Source of the DNA: Gammaproteobacteria bacterium
GTDB lineage: Bacteria; Pseudomonadota; Gammaproteobacteria; DSM-26407
Assembly: GCA_028694565.1 (NCBI GenBank)
Contig: JAQVKR010000020.1
Location: 1 to 13,830, forward strand
DNA: 13,830 nucleotides
Direction: 5' to 3'
Of this stretch, positions 1-7,204 are shown piece after piece. Both the position numbers and the translations under genes were made by a program. Positions within the stretch are counted from its first letter, which is position 1. Each line of letters begins with the position of its first letter. The notes beneath the pieces are model-generated. The model was not told the origin of the DNA. It worked only from the letters and a program-made list of their open reading frames with translations, and made no database searches.

Positions 1-2804
1 CCCTGGAGCAGCACCTCGGTCATCTGCTGCGCGCTCAGGGGCCGGGCGAAGAAGAAGCCCTGGGCATAGTCGCAGCCGTAGCTGGCGAGCAGGTGAACCT
101 GCTCCAGGTTCTCCACCCCCTCCGCCACCACCTTCAGGCCCAGGTTGTGCGCCAGCGTGATGATCCCCTCCACGAGCGCCGCATCGTCGTCGTCCATGGC
201 GATGTCGTTGACGAAGCTCGCGTCGACCTTCAGCAGCTGGATCGGGAACCGCTTGAGAAAGCCCAGGGCGGAGTAGCCGGTGCCGAAATCGTCCAGGGCG
301 ATCTCCAGACCCAGATCGTGGAGTCGGGTGAGAATCCCGGTGCTGCCCTCCACGTCGTCGATGAGGGTCCGCTCGGTCAGCTCCAGGCTGAGATCGGCCG
401 GGGCGACGCCGCTGCCGGCGAGGATGCCCTGGATGCGGTCCACCGGCTGCGGATCGTAGAACTGGCGCGAGGAGACGTTCACCGCCAGGCGCTGCACGCT
501 GATGCCCTCCCGGCGCCAGGCGGAGAGCTGGCGGCAAGCCTCGGTCAGCACCCACTCGCCCAGCCGGCCGATGAGGCCGCAATCCTCGGCAACCGGGATG
601 AAGCGTCCCGGCGATACCTCGCCGAGCTGCGGATGGGTCCAGCGCACCAGCGCCTCCATGCCCACCTGCTCCCGGGTCTCCAGGTCCACGATGGGCTGGT
701 AGGCGAGGCGGAACTCGTCGCGCTCCAGCGCCCGGCGCATGCCGTGCTCAAGCGCCATGTGCTCGAGGGCGCGGGCGTTCATGTCCGAGGTGAAGAACTG
801 GTAGCTGTTCCGGCCCCGCTCCTTGGCCCGGTACATGGCGGTGTCCGCGTTGCGCAGCAGGCCCTCGCCGTCCCGGGCATCATCCGGGTAGACGCTGATG
901 CCGATGCTGGCGCTGGTGAACAGATCGTGCCCGGTCACCTGGAAGGGGCGGCCGAATATCTCCATCACCTTGGCGGCCACCTGGGCGGCGTCCTCCGCCT
1001 GGGCGATGTTGTCCACGATGACCGCGAACTCGTCGCCGCCGAGCCGGGCGACGGTATCAGCCGCCCGCAGCGAGCGTGACAACCCCCGCGCCACCTCCGC
1101 AAGCAGCTGATCGCCCATGGCGTGGCCGAGCGTGTCGTTGACCGACTTGAAGCGGTCCAGGTCGAGGAAGAGAATCGCCAGGCGGTGGCTCTCCCGATTG
1201 GCATGGGCCAGGGCGTGCTCCAGCCGATCCTGAAACAGCGTCCGATTGGGAAGGCCCGTGATGGGGTCGAAATAGGCCAGGTGCCTGACCCGCGCCTCGG
1301 CGTCCCGCAGCTCGGTGAGGTCCAGCAGAATGCAGGCGCACTGGCTGAGCGCGCCTGCGCCATCACGCACCGCGCTGACGGTCAGCCACTGGGGTGCGCG
1401 GGTGCCGTCACCCCGCCGCACGCTGATTTCGCCCTCCCAGTGGCCCTTGCGCACGACCACTTCGATGATTCCCCCGACGGGGTCCTCATCCCCGCCGATG
1501 GCGTCCATGAGGAACTCGCCGAACTTCGCGTCGTTGAGCCGGACGGGGCTGCGGCCGACGAGTTGGGCGAAGGCGCCGTTCACCATCCGGATGACGCCCC
1601 GCTCATCGATGATCACAATGCCCTCGCTGGTATTCGCGAAGACACTGGACGCCAGCCGCAGCTGCTCCTCGGCCTGCTTGCGCTCGGTGATGTCCTGGGC
1701 CACCAGCACGAGCCCCCTCACCGTACCGTTTTCGTGCATCACCGAGCCGGACAGGGAGACCGGGACCGGACGTCCGCCGCGGCTCGCCAACCAGGTCTCG
1801 AGACCGTTGATGATCCCCTCCGAGAGCAGTCGCTCGGGGGGCACCTCCGGCGCCAGATCGGCAACCCGCGAGCCGACGAGATCCTTCTCCGCCTGGCCGA
1901 GCAGAACGCACAGCGCCCGGTTCACCAGCGTCACCCGGCCCTCCGGCGTGCACACCAGCAGCACGCTCTCCATGCTGCCGATGATATTGTCCAGGTACTG
2001 CTTGGAGATGGTGGTGTGGGCCAGGTTCCGGCCCATCGCCTGGAAGCTGCGCGCCAGATCGCCCAGCTCATCGTCCCGCCGGCTGTCCACGTCGATGTTG
2101 TAATCGCCCTTGCCCACCCGATCGGCCGATTGGGCCAGCTGCCGGATCGGACGCACGAGACGCCGCGTGACCCACAGGGCGAGCCCCCCGCCCACGGCCA
2201 TGAGAACGAGGGAAATCAGCGTCGCCGCCACGATGTCGCGATAGAAGCTCTCATCCGCGACCGCGTCGATGCGGGAGCGGCTGGCCTCGATCCCGGCGCG
2301 GATTCCCTCCAGGGAGAGAACCAGCCGCACCGCGCCGAGCGGTCGTTCGCCGAGGAGAATGGGCGCATCCACCTCGAGGGTGTCGGCCAGCCGGCGCAGA
2401 CGCATGCCTTCGGCGCGGAGGTCGCCGAGGGGGGCGTCGACGGGCTTGGAAAAGCCGGGAATCCCCTGCCGGCCGTCATGGAGCATCTGTCCGTCGGGGT
2501 CGTAGATCAGGGCATGGGCCACGTCGGGCTGCCCGGTCGCCGTGGCGAGCGTCTCCTGGATGGTCGCCATGTCGTAGTTGTAGACGGAGTTGACCAGATC
2601 ATCGGCCAGAAAGCCGGCCAACAGCCGGCCACGCTGCTCGAGTTGGGCGTAAAGCGCGTTCTCCAGCGCCCCGGCGCTGGACTGGCTGGCGCTGTGCATC
2701 GCCTGCCCCAGCAGCAGCAGGTGGGCGGTGGTGATCGCCACCGCGACCCCCGCGATGAGGGCCAGGAACGGGATGGCGTAGCGCCGGAACAGACCGCCCC
2801 TCAT
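1..2804 (-). CDS. Membrane-bound HAMP-PAS-PAS-GGDEF-EAL c-di-GMP enzyme (3' end outside window)
   Basis: An open minus-strand frame runs from ATG at 2804 to the window edge (934 codons, no stop). In order: TM1 at about residues 8-30, a periplasmic domain of about 160 residues, TM2 at about 193-215, HAMP (VRPIRQL...DDELGDLARSF), two PAS domains (about 271-371 and 380-500; the first ends in DITERK), GGDEF (motif at 589-593) and EAL (717-719). The GGDEF domain has an intact I-site RxxD (RAAD, 580-583) five residues before GGDEF. The EAL domain keeps its catalytic signatures: QPIV, NVSSRQF, LELTER, DDFGTGYS, LKVD, AEGVEN and YAQGFFFARP. Both diguanylate cyclase and phosphodiesterase activity are therefore possible. 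Probably only the last few residues after the EAL domain are missing. The start overlaps the stop of the PhnD-like gene as ATGA, with GAGG 7 nt upstream, which suggests translational coupling. The periplasmic domain is the likely contact for the co-encoded binding protein (inference). Confidence 0.95.
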   Translation of the reverse strand, partial: MRGGLFRRYAIPFLALIAGVAVAITTAHLLLLGQAMHSASQSSAGALENALYAQLEQRGRLLAGFLADDLVNSVYNYDMATIQETLATATGQPDVAHALIYDPDGQMLHDGRQGIPGFSKPVDAPLGDLRAEGMRLRRLADTLEVDAPILLGERPLGAVRLVLSLEGIRAGIEASRSRIDAVADESFYRDIVAATLISLVLMAVGGGLALWVTRRLVRPIRQLAQSADRVGKGDYNIDVDSRRDDELGDLARSFQAMGRNLAHTTISKQYLDNIIGSMESVLLVCTPEGRVTLVNRALCVLLGQAEKDLVGSRVADLAPEVPPERLLSEGIINGLETWLASRGGRPVPVSLSGSVMHENGTVRGLVLVAQDITERKQAEEQLRLASSVFANTSEGIVIIDERGVIRMVNGAFAQLVGRSPVRLNDAKFGEFLMDAIGGDEDPVGGIIEVVVRKGHWEGEISVRRGDGTRAPQWLTVSAVRDGAGALSQCACILLDLTELRDAEARVRHLAYFDPITGLPNRTLFQDRLEHALAHANRESHRLAILFLDLDRFKSVNDTLGHAMGDQLLAEVARGLSRSLRAADTVARLGGDEFAVIVDNIAQAEDAAQVAAKVMEIFGRPFQVTGHDLFTSASIGISVYPDDARDGEGLLRNADTAMYRAKERGRNSYQFFTSDMNARALEHMALEHGMRRALERDEFRLAYQPIVDLETREQVGMEALVRWTHPQLGEVSPGRFIPVAEDCGLIGRLGEWVLTEACRQLSAWRREGISVQRLAVNVSSRQFYDPQPVDRIQGILAGSGVAPADLSLELTERTLIDDVEGSTGILTRLHDLGLEIALDDFGTGYSALGFLKRFPIQLLKVDASFVNDIAMDDDDAALVEGIITLAHNLGLKVVAEGVENLEQVHLLASYGCDYAQGFFFARPLSAQQMTEVLLQ

Positions 2805-3751
2805 GGCCCGCCCTCGTCGCCTTCTTCGCCCAGTACGCCGTGATAGGCCCTGATCGCCTCGCGCATCTCACCGTCGATGCGCTCGAAGCGGCCGGTGCGC
2901 TGGTAGGACCAGAGCACCGAACGGGCAGCCGGATCCTCCGCCGCCGCCAGCAGCAGCTCGGTCAGCCGCGCCCGGACCCGCGGGTCCAGGCTGCTCCTGA
3001 CCAGTTCGATGGCCCGGGGCAGCGGCTCGCTGACATGGAACACCCGCAGCTCCCGGCGCAGCGCCTCCGGGGTGTGATCCGGGTTGTTCCAGTCCAGATC
3101 GTTGTAGGCGGCGGCATCCACCAGCCCCTTGTAGACCCAGGCGACCAGGTTGATTTCACCTCCGGCCAGGGCATAGCCCACCTTGTCGGGCGGCGGAACC
3201 ACGCGCGGACCGGCCAGGGGCGCCGCCTCCAGGCCCTCGTCCCGGAGAATCATCAGGGGTTCGAAAAAAGCGGTGGTGGAGCCGGGGTCCTCGAGTCCCA
3301 GGCGCCGGCCACGCAGATCGGCGAGGGTGCGGATGTCGCTGTCCATGCGGGTGAAGAACAGGGTCCGGTACTCGGCGACACCCTTTTTCCATTTTCTCAG
3401 AATCGACTCCGCCACCCCGGCCCGCTCGTAGAGCACCGCCGAGTAGAGGGTCTCCGTGACCCAGTCCACCCGCCCCTCGCGCAGGTACTGGATCATCTGC
3501 GCGTTGTCCCGCGCCATGAGAACCTCCCCGCGGGTGATGCCGAGCGCCCCCATCCGCTCCGCCACGTAATCCACCATCGGCTTCAGGCGCAGGTAGTGCT
3601 TGCGGGGATTGCTGCTGACCTTGCCGATCACGAGGGTGTGCGCGCGCGCCTCGGGCGCCGCGCCCACGGGCGCCGCGGCGGCCGCCACCGCGACGCCCCC
3701 GTGCAGGAGGGCGGCGGCCAGGCAGATCCCGGTCAGCGGGCCTCGCGTCAT
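2801..3751 (-). CDS. PhnD-family periplasmic solute-binding protein
   Basis: 316 aa. It starts with a signal peptide (hydrophobic LAAALLHGGVAVAAAAA, cleavage near residue 27), so it should be periplasmic. The body fits the phosphate/phosphite/phosphonate-binding (PhnD-like) family: an early LVIGKVSSNPRKHY strand, DWVTETLYSA at 96-105, and the oxyanion-binding type loop LEDPGSTTAFFEP at 153-165. The mature part has no cysteine, which argues against the Cys-based arsenite binding known for the related AioX. There is no lipobox: Cys10 lies before the hydrophobic core in the wrong context. It begins 13 nt after the porin stop; that stop, TGAGG, may also supply part of a weak Shine-Dalgarno site. 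Its own stop overlaps the GGDEF-EAL start. No ABC permease or ATPase gene is adjacent, so a sensory role is more likely than transport. The ligand cannot be read from the sequence; phosphonate, phosphite, phosphate or another oxyanion are candidates. Confidence 0.85.
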   Translation of the reverse strand: MTRGPLTGICLAAALLHGGVAVAAAAAPVGAAPEARAHTLVIGKVSSNPRKHYLRLKPMVDYVAERMGALGITRGEVLMARDNAQMIQYLREGRVDWVTETLYSAVLYERAGVAESILRKWKKGVAEYRTLFFTRMDSDIRTLADLRGRRLGLEDPGSTTAFFEPLMILRDEGLEAAPLAGPRVVPPPDKVGYALAGGEINLVAWVYKGLVDAAAYNDLDWNNPDHTPEALRRELRVFHVSEPLPRAIELVRSSLDPRVRARLTELLLAAAEDPAARSVLWSYQRTGRFERIDGEMREAIRAYHGVLGEEGDEGGP

Positions 3752-3764
3752 CCCGGCACGCGCC

Positions 3765-5162
3765 TCAGAAATCGTACTGGGCGCGCAACTGGAGAATCCG
3801 CGGGTCGTTGTCGTTGCCGAAGACGTCGGGCTCCGTGTCGACCCAGATATAGTTGGCCATCAGCCGCACCTGCGGGTTGAGATACCAGTTCACGCCCAGG
3901 GTGAAGTTGCGGGCCACCCCCCCCTCGATATCCGCGTCCTCCAGATCCAGCGCGCTGTAGCGCAAGCCGAACTCCCAGGCGCCGGGCCCGCCGCGGCCGA
4001 AGTTGCGCAGGGGGCGGATGCGATCGAATTCGCCATGGCGGGCGTCGTAGTTGCGCGACTCGCCGGTCAGGAACCAGCTGGCGTAGGCATAGTAGCCCTC
4101 GAAGAGCAGGTCCGGCTGGCCGTCGCCGCGGGTGACGCCGGCCTGCAGATACTCCCCCTGGAGGGAGAACGAGCCAAGCACGGCCGCCGCCTCCAGCCCC
4201 AGGCGGGTGGCCGCGTCCACCGCCACCAGATCGTCGCCGGTGTCCAGCAGCCAGGTGTCGGCCACATGGGATTCGGGGCGGGAGCGGAGACGCAGGCGGC
4301 TGTCCTCGTAATCGGGGTTTGCGCCGTAGGTCCGGTAGTTCGCCGCCAGACCCAGGTGCAGGGCGCGCCGGGCGCCGGCGAAGGGCGCATAGGTGGCCCG
4401 GAATCCGCCGCCCCAGCCCTCGTCGCCCACGTCGTTGTCGTCGCCGTCGTCGAGCCCCTCGCCGAACAGGCCCAGGGCCAGGCTCCAGCCCTCTCCGTAG
4501 GTATCGTAGGCGATACCCACGTTGCGCCCGGGCACCAGCGCGCCGGGCAGCGCCGGCTCCATGAAGGTGGTGTTCAGGGCGCTGGTCTGCTCCTCCAGGC
4601 CGAAGGGCTCCTTGATGGCGCCGACGCGGATCCGGCTCCGGTCGAGGCCGCCGTAGCCGAGCCAGGCATCCCCGACATTCGCATCGTCACCGGCGAAATC
4701 CACCTCCAGCTGGTACTCCCAGTCGCCATGGAACCAGCCCTCCAGGCCCAGCCTGACGCTGCGCAGCTCCGCCGCGCTGCCGAGCTGATCCTTGACCTCG
4801 CCCTTCTTCACGTTGGGCACCGCATCCTGGACCAGGGCCGCGTCGGCCATCACCCGCCCCTTGAGCCGCATGCCGAACCGGCCGTCCATGGTCTGCACAC
4901 CCACCCCGCCCTCGGTGGTGAGCTGGACCTCGGGGGCCGTGGCGATCCCGGGCGAGGACGGAGCCGATGGCGCCGGGGCCGGCTCCTCCTCATCCATCGC
5001 CAGCACCAGCTGCTGGTACTGCGCCTCGGTGAGGGTGCCGTTGTCGCGCAGGATGCCGAGCAGCTGGAGCATCTGCTGGCTGCCCGCCGCGGCGATGCCC
5101 GGGAACAGCAGCGCCGCCAGCAGGACCAGCCCCGGCCATGGGTGCGGGGAGAGTCGCTTCAT
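3765..5162 (-). CDS. OprO/OprP-like outer-membrane porin
   Basis: 465 aa from ATG 5162. I prefer this start to an in-frame TTG at 5177 because GAGG lies 6 nt upstream and the signal peptide then begins properly as MKRLSPHP followed by a hydrophobic stretch and PGIAAA|GS (cleavage near 26). A short N-terminal segment (QMLQLLGILRDNGTLTEAQYQQL) precedes an acidic, proline/alanine-rich linker and then the barrel, which begins near MRLKGRVMADAAL. Features of the phosphate-selective porin O/P family are visible: LEGWFHGDWEYQLEVDFA, the strand pair RIRVGAIKEPFGLEEQTSALNTTFMEP, FGLRYSALDLEDADIEGG, NFTLGVNWYLNP, and a C-terminal phenylalanine (LRAQYDF) as barrel proteins need for BAM insertion. It is the first gene of the operon with the PhnD-like and GGDEF-EAL genes. 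Substrate is unknown; OprO/P homologues pass phosphate or polyphosphate, but many family members are not phosphate specific. Confidence 0.88.
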   Translation of the reverse strand: MKRLSPHPWPGLVLLAALLFPGIAAAGSQQMLQLLGILRDNGTLTEAQYQQLVLAMDEEEPAPAPSAPSSPGIATAPEVQLTTEGGVGVQTMDGRFGMRLKGRVMADAALVQDAVPNVKKGEVKDQLGSAAELRSVRLGLEGWFHGDWEYQLEVDFAGDDANVGDAWLGYGGLDRSRIRVGAIKEPFGLEEQTSALNTTFMEPALPGALVPGRNVGIAYDTYGEGWSLALGLFGEGLDDGDDNDVGDEGWGGGFRATYAPFAGARRALHLGLAANYRTYGANPDYEDSRLRLRSRPESHVADTWLLDTGDDLVAVDAATRLGLEAAAVLGSFSLQGEYLQAGVTRGDGQPDLLFEGYYAYASWFLTGESRNYDARHGEFDRIRPLRNFGRGGPGAWEFGLRYSALDLEDADIEGGVARNFTLGVNWYLNPQVRLMANYIWVDTEPDVFGNDNDPRILQLRAQYDF

Positions 5163-5553
5163 TACAGACCTCGTCAATCAGGCGGGGGGCACGACGCGAC
5201 GGCCCACCGGCGCGCACCACCCCGCGTTATAGTTTTGATGGGAGACATTAACGCCCCCCGCACCGGATTTCAGTGATCCAGATATCGTGATTGGAACGGA
5301 AGATTCAAACATGCACAAGGGCTTCCCGCCGATTCCGGCGCCGCCGGCCCCGCGGCGTGCCGCCAAGCCGCCCGGCGTCCGCGCCCTGCGGGGCCTGGCC
5401 GGTGCCGGAAAGAGGGATTGAAGGCGGGCGCAGGGGGGCTTCGGCCCCATGGCGGCTCGGGCGGGAAAGTCCGGTGCGGAGATTCGATCTCCCTGCGCAG
5501 CCGCTGCCGCCGGCGGGCGCGGCCCGGGTCGGCCGCGGCTGCGAGGGGATGAG
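5163..5553. other. GC-rich non-coding gap upstream of the porin operon
   Basis: 391 bases without a convincing gene. On the minus strand a TATAAC hexamer (plus-strand 5226-5231) could be a -10 box for the porin operon about 60 nt before its ATG, but no good -35 lies 16-18 nt further up, so this is weak. Hairpins visible: a C(UUCG)G-closed hairpin at 5435-5448 (5-bp GC stem as read on the plus strand), a 15-bp inverted repeat GGAGATTCGATCTCC at 5478-5492, and a long-armed stem at 5496-5504 / 5535-5543. Open frames here look like GC-driven shadows: no good ribosome site and low-complexity Pro/Arg/Ala composition. Confidence 0.5.
5496..5543 (-). repeat. GC-rich inverted repeat after the 63-aa gene
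   Basis: Nine bases, CGCAGCCGC at 5496-5504, are exactly complementary to GCGGCTGCG at 5535-5543, with a very GC-rich 30-nt loop that can pair further. It begins 11 nt past the stop of the minus-strand 63-aa gene, so it may end or stabilise that transcript. There is no U-tract, so it is not a canonical intrinsic terminator. Confidence 0.4.
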
Positions 5554-5745
5554 TCAGTGGTGGGCGGGGCGCTTCACCTCGCCATCGCGCAGCTTCTCCA
5601 GCTGTCGGCGCGCCTCCAGCAGGCGCAGACGGTAGATGGGACTCAGGCGCGTGGTATAGGCGAGGCGGTGTTCCAGATCGGCGATGAACGCCAGCAGTTC
5701 GTCCTCTCTGGGCAGGGTGGACTGCCTGGTTGCATATTCTTCCAT
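5554..5745 (-). CDS. Small hypothetical helical protein
   Basis: 63 aa from ATG 5745, chosen over an upstream in-frame start at 5775 because a perfect GGAGG (plus-strand 5752-5756) lies 6 nt before it. The product is charged and probably all-helical: REDELLAFIADLEHRLAYTTRLSPIYRLRLLEARRQLEKLRDGE has regular spacing of Leu, Ile and Ala with Arg/Glu pairs, suggesting a short helical hairpin or coiled coil. There is no signal peptide, membrane segment, cysteine or recognisable motif. I do not recognise the family. The gene stands alone, divergent from the rhodanese gene across an AT-rich promoter island, and a GC-rich stem follows its stop. The strong ribosome site and sensible amino-acid composition support a real gene. 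Confidence 0.65.
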   Translation of the reverse strand: MEEYATRQSTLPREDELLAFIADLEHRLAYTTRLSPIYRLRLLEARRQLEKLRDGEVKRPAHH

Positions 5746-5970
5746 GATCGTCCTCCATCGGGTTCGATCCGGCACTTCCCGGCCGGTCTTTTCGTTTGAT
5801 CACGCACCGACAACCATAGCGCGCCGGCGGCGATAAGGCGAGAATTATCTATTTATCATCATGAACTTATATGCTTTTTTTGTGACAAAACCATGACCGG
5901 CGGCGATTGACCCTTTTCAATGCCGAGCATAATCGGCGCTGTCATTCTCGAACAACGGCCAAGCACTGAA
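5746..5970. other. AT-rich divergent promoter island
   Basis: This spacer separates the 63-aa gene (minus) from the rhodanese gene (plus). Its centre, about 5838-5892, is strikingly AT-rich for this genome, with a run of seven T at about 5877-5883. On the minus strand TTGTCA (plus-strand TGACAA at 5883-5888) is a near-consensus -35, but I see no good -10 at the right distance. On the plus strand a usable promoter lies at 5907-5933. Confidence 0.45.
5907..5933 (+). promoter_or_regulatory. Candidate sigma-70 promoter for the rhodanese gene
   Basis: TTGACC (5907-5912) matches the -35 consensus at five of six positions and CATAAT (5928-5933) matches the -10 at five of six. The 15-nt spacer is short; TAATCG at 5930-5935 would give 17 but is a poorer hexamer. 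Transcription would start near 5940, leaving a leader of about 30 nt before ATG 5971. Confidence 0.45.
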
Positions 5971-6468
5971 ATGAAATCCATGAAACGTCTGAAGGATCTG
6001 CTCGACATCTGCCTGCCCCGCGTCAACGAGGTATTCCCCTGGGATCTTCTGGAGCTGCGGCAGCGCAACCCGCAACTGCTGCTGCTCGACGTGCGCGAAC
6101 CCTATGAATTCGCCGCCGCCCACATCCCGGGGTCGATCAATGTTCCGCGCGGCATCCTGGAGACCGCCTGCGAATACGGCTATGAGGACACCCACCCCGA
6201 ACTGGCCGCCTCCCGCGGGCGCGAGGTGGTGGTCATCTGCCGTTCGGGCAACCGCAGCGTGCTGGCCGCGTGGACCCTGCAGGTGCTCGGCTACCGTCGG
6301 GTGCATTCGCTGAAGACCGGAGTGCGGGGCTGGAACGACTATGAGCAGCCGCTGCAGGACGGCGGCGAAAGGGAGCTGTCACAGGACGAGGCGGACGCGT
6401 TCTTCACCCCGCAGCTGACCCCGGCGCAGCTGGGCCAGGGCTGGGTCACCCATCGCTGGCAGAGCTGA
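5971..6468 (+). CDS. Single-domain rhodanese-like protein
   Basis: 165 aa from ATG 5971; a second ATG at 5980 is equally possible and an upstream in-frame ATG at 5920 overlaps the likely promoter, so it was rejected. The rhodanese fold is clear: LLLLDVREPYEFAAAHIPGSINVP (CH2A-type region) and the six-residue active-site loop CRSGNRS, with the sulfur-accepting Cys at residue 90. The domain ends near GVRGWNDYEQPL, and about 40 residues follow that are rich in Gln and Leu (LTPAQLGQGWV) and match nothing I know. No signal peptide, so probably cytoplasmic. Rhodaneses move sulfane sulfur or detoxify thiols and cyanide; which applies here is not shown. It stands alone on the plus strand, 107 nt before yajQ. 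Confidence 0.88.
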   Translation: MKSMKRLKDLLDICLPRVNEVFPWDLLELRQRNPQLLLLDVREPYEFAAAHIPGSINVPRGILETACEYGYEDTHPELAASRGREVVVICRSGNRSVLAAWTLQVLGYRRVHSLKTGVRGWNDYEQPLQDGGERELSQDEADAFFTPQLTPAQLGQGWVTHRWQS

Positions 6469-6506
6469 ACCGGGGCCTCCAGGCGCCGCCGGGCAGGCCC
6501 GGGCCA

Positions 6507-6536
6507 TTCACGCCTCTGCCGCCGTGCGGATAGAAT
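6507..6536 (+). promoter_or_regulatory. Candidate promoter for yajQ
   Basis: TAGAAT (6531-6536, five of six to consensus) lies 18 nt after TTCACG (6507-6512, four of six). Predicted start near 6543 gives a 33-nt leader containing CCGGAG ahead of the yajQ ATG at 6576. Confidence 0.45.
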
Positions 6537-6575
6537 CTGGGTTTCGCGAACACTCAACCAACCGGAGTCCGCCCC

Positions 6576-7058
6576 ATGCCCTCCTTCGACGTGGTATCCG
6601 AAGTCAATCTCCACGAGCTCACCAACGCGGTGGACCAGACCAACCGCGAGGTGGGCAACCGCTTCGACTTCAAGGGCAGCAACGCCCGGGTGGAGCAGAG
6701 CGAGAATATCCTCACGCTCATCGCCGAGTCGGAGTTCCAGGTGGACCAGATCCGCGACATCCTCATCACCCGCATGGCCAAGCGCGACATCGACACCGGC
6801 TGCCTCGACATGGGCGAGACCAGCACCGTGGGCAGGGAGGCGCGGCAGTCGATCACCGCCCGCCAGGGCATCGACAAGGAACTGGCCAAGAAGATCGTCA
6901 AGCGGGTCAAGGACAGCAAGCTCAAGGTCCAGGCCGCGGTGCAGGGCGAACAGGTGCGCATCACCGGCAAGAAGCGCGACGACCTGCAGGCCGTCATGGC
7001 CGAAATCCGCCAGGCCGGCTACGATCTGCCCCTGCAGTTCACCAACTTCCGCGACTGA
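6576..7058 (+). CDS. yajQ: YajQ-family nucleotide (c-di-GMP)-binding protein
   Basis: 160 aa, the usual length for YajQ. The diagnostic N-terminus MPSFDVVSEVNLHELTNAVDQ, followed by NREVGNRFDFKGS, and the C-terminal VRITGKKRDDLQAVMAEIRQ...LPLQFTNFRD ending identify the family with high confidence. The protein is two ferredoxin-like halves and is cytoplasmic. Some homologues (Xanthomonas, Pseudomonas) bind c-di-GMP and act with transcription factors; the E. coli protein was first described as binding nucleotides or tRNA. ATG 6576 is preceded by GGAG. It follows the rhodanese gene and precedes the small CPXCG gene on the same strand, but its own candidate promoter suggests separate control. A c-di-GMP-metabolising enzyme lies about 3.8 kb away, on the other strand. 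Confidence 0.96.
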   Translation: MPSFDVVSEVNLHELTNAVDQTNREVGNRFDFKGSNARVEQSENILTLIAESEFQVDQIRDILITRMAKRDIDTGCLDMGETSTVGREARQSITARQGIDKELAKKIVKRVKDSKLKVQAAVQGEQVRITGKKRDDLQAVMAEIRQAGYDLPLQFTNFRD

Positions 7059-7204
7059 ACCCGTCGCGCGTCGCCGCGGACAGGGGAATGGAGCGAACCC
7101 CGATTTGGCGGGACAGGGGAGCACGGTGAACGGGCGGGACCGGGAAGAGTCGAATCGGAAAACCGCTCCCCGCCACTCCGACCGCTCGATTCAACGAGGC
7201 CCTC

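Noticed and set aside
1122..2843. 573-aa plus-strand open frame, and the 93-1079 frame, antisense to the GGDEF-EAL gene
   Set aside because: The opposite strand has continuous, intact HAMP, PAS, GGDEF and EAL domains. These frames are His/Arg/Gly-rich with no motif, a usual by-product of high GC.
3600..5276. 558-aa plus-strand frame antisense to the porin
   Set aside because: Low-complexity translation, while the minus strand encodes a signal peptide and full porin ending in Phe.
5178..5450. 90-aa minus-strand frame upstream of the porin
   Set aside because: No ribosome site, Pro/Arg/Gly-rich, extends over likely regulatory sequence.
5471..5545. tRNA-like T-arm at GATTCGATC
   Set aside because: The inverted repeat has a 3-5 nt loop and no acceptor, D or anticodon arm can be built around it.
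5163..5553. c-di-GMP riboswitch (GEMM) in the leader of the porin/GGDEF-EAL operon
   Set aside because: I could not find the conserved GEMM core and tetraloop-receptor layout; only generic GC-rich hairpins are visible.
6473..6500. GGGCCT/AGGCCC stem after the rhodanese gene as a terminator
   Set aside because: Only six pairs, a 16-nt loop and no T-run; too weak to call.
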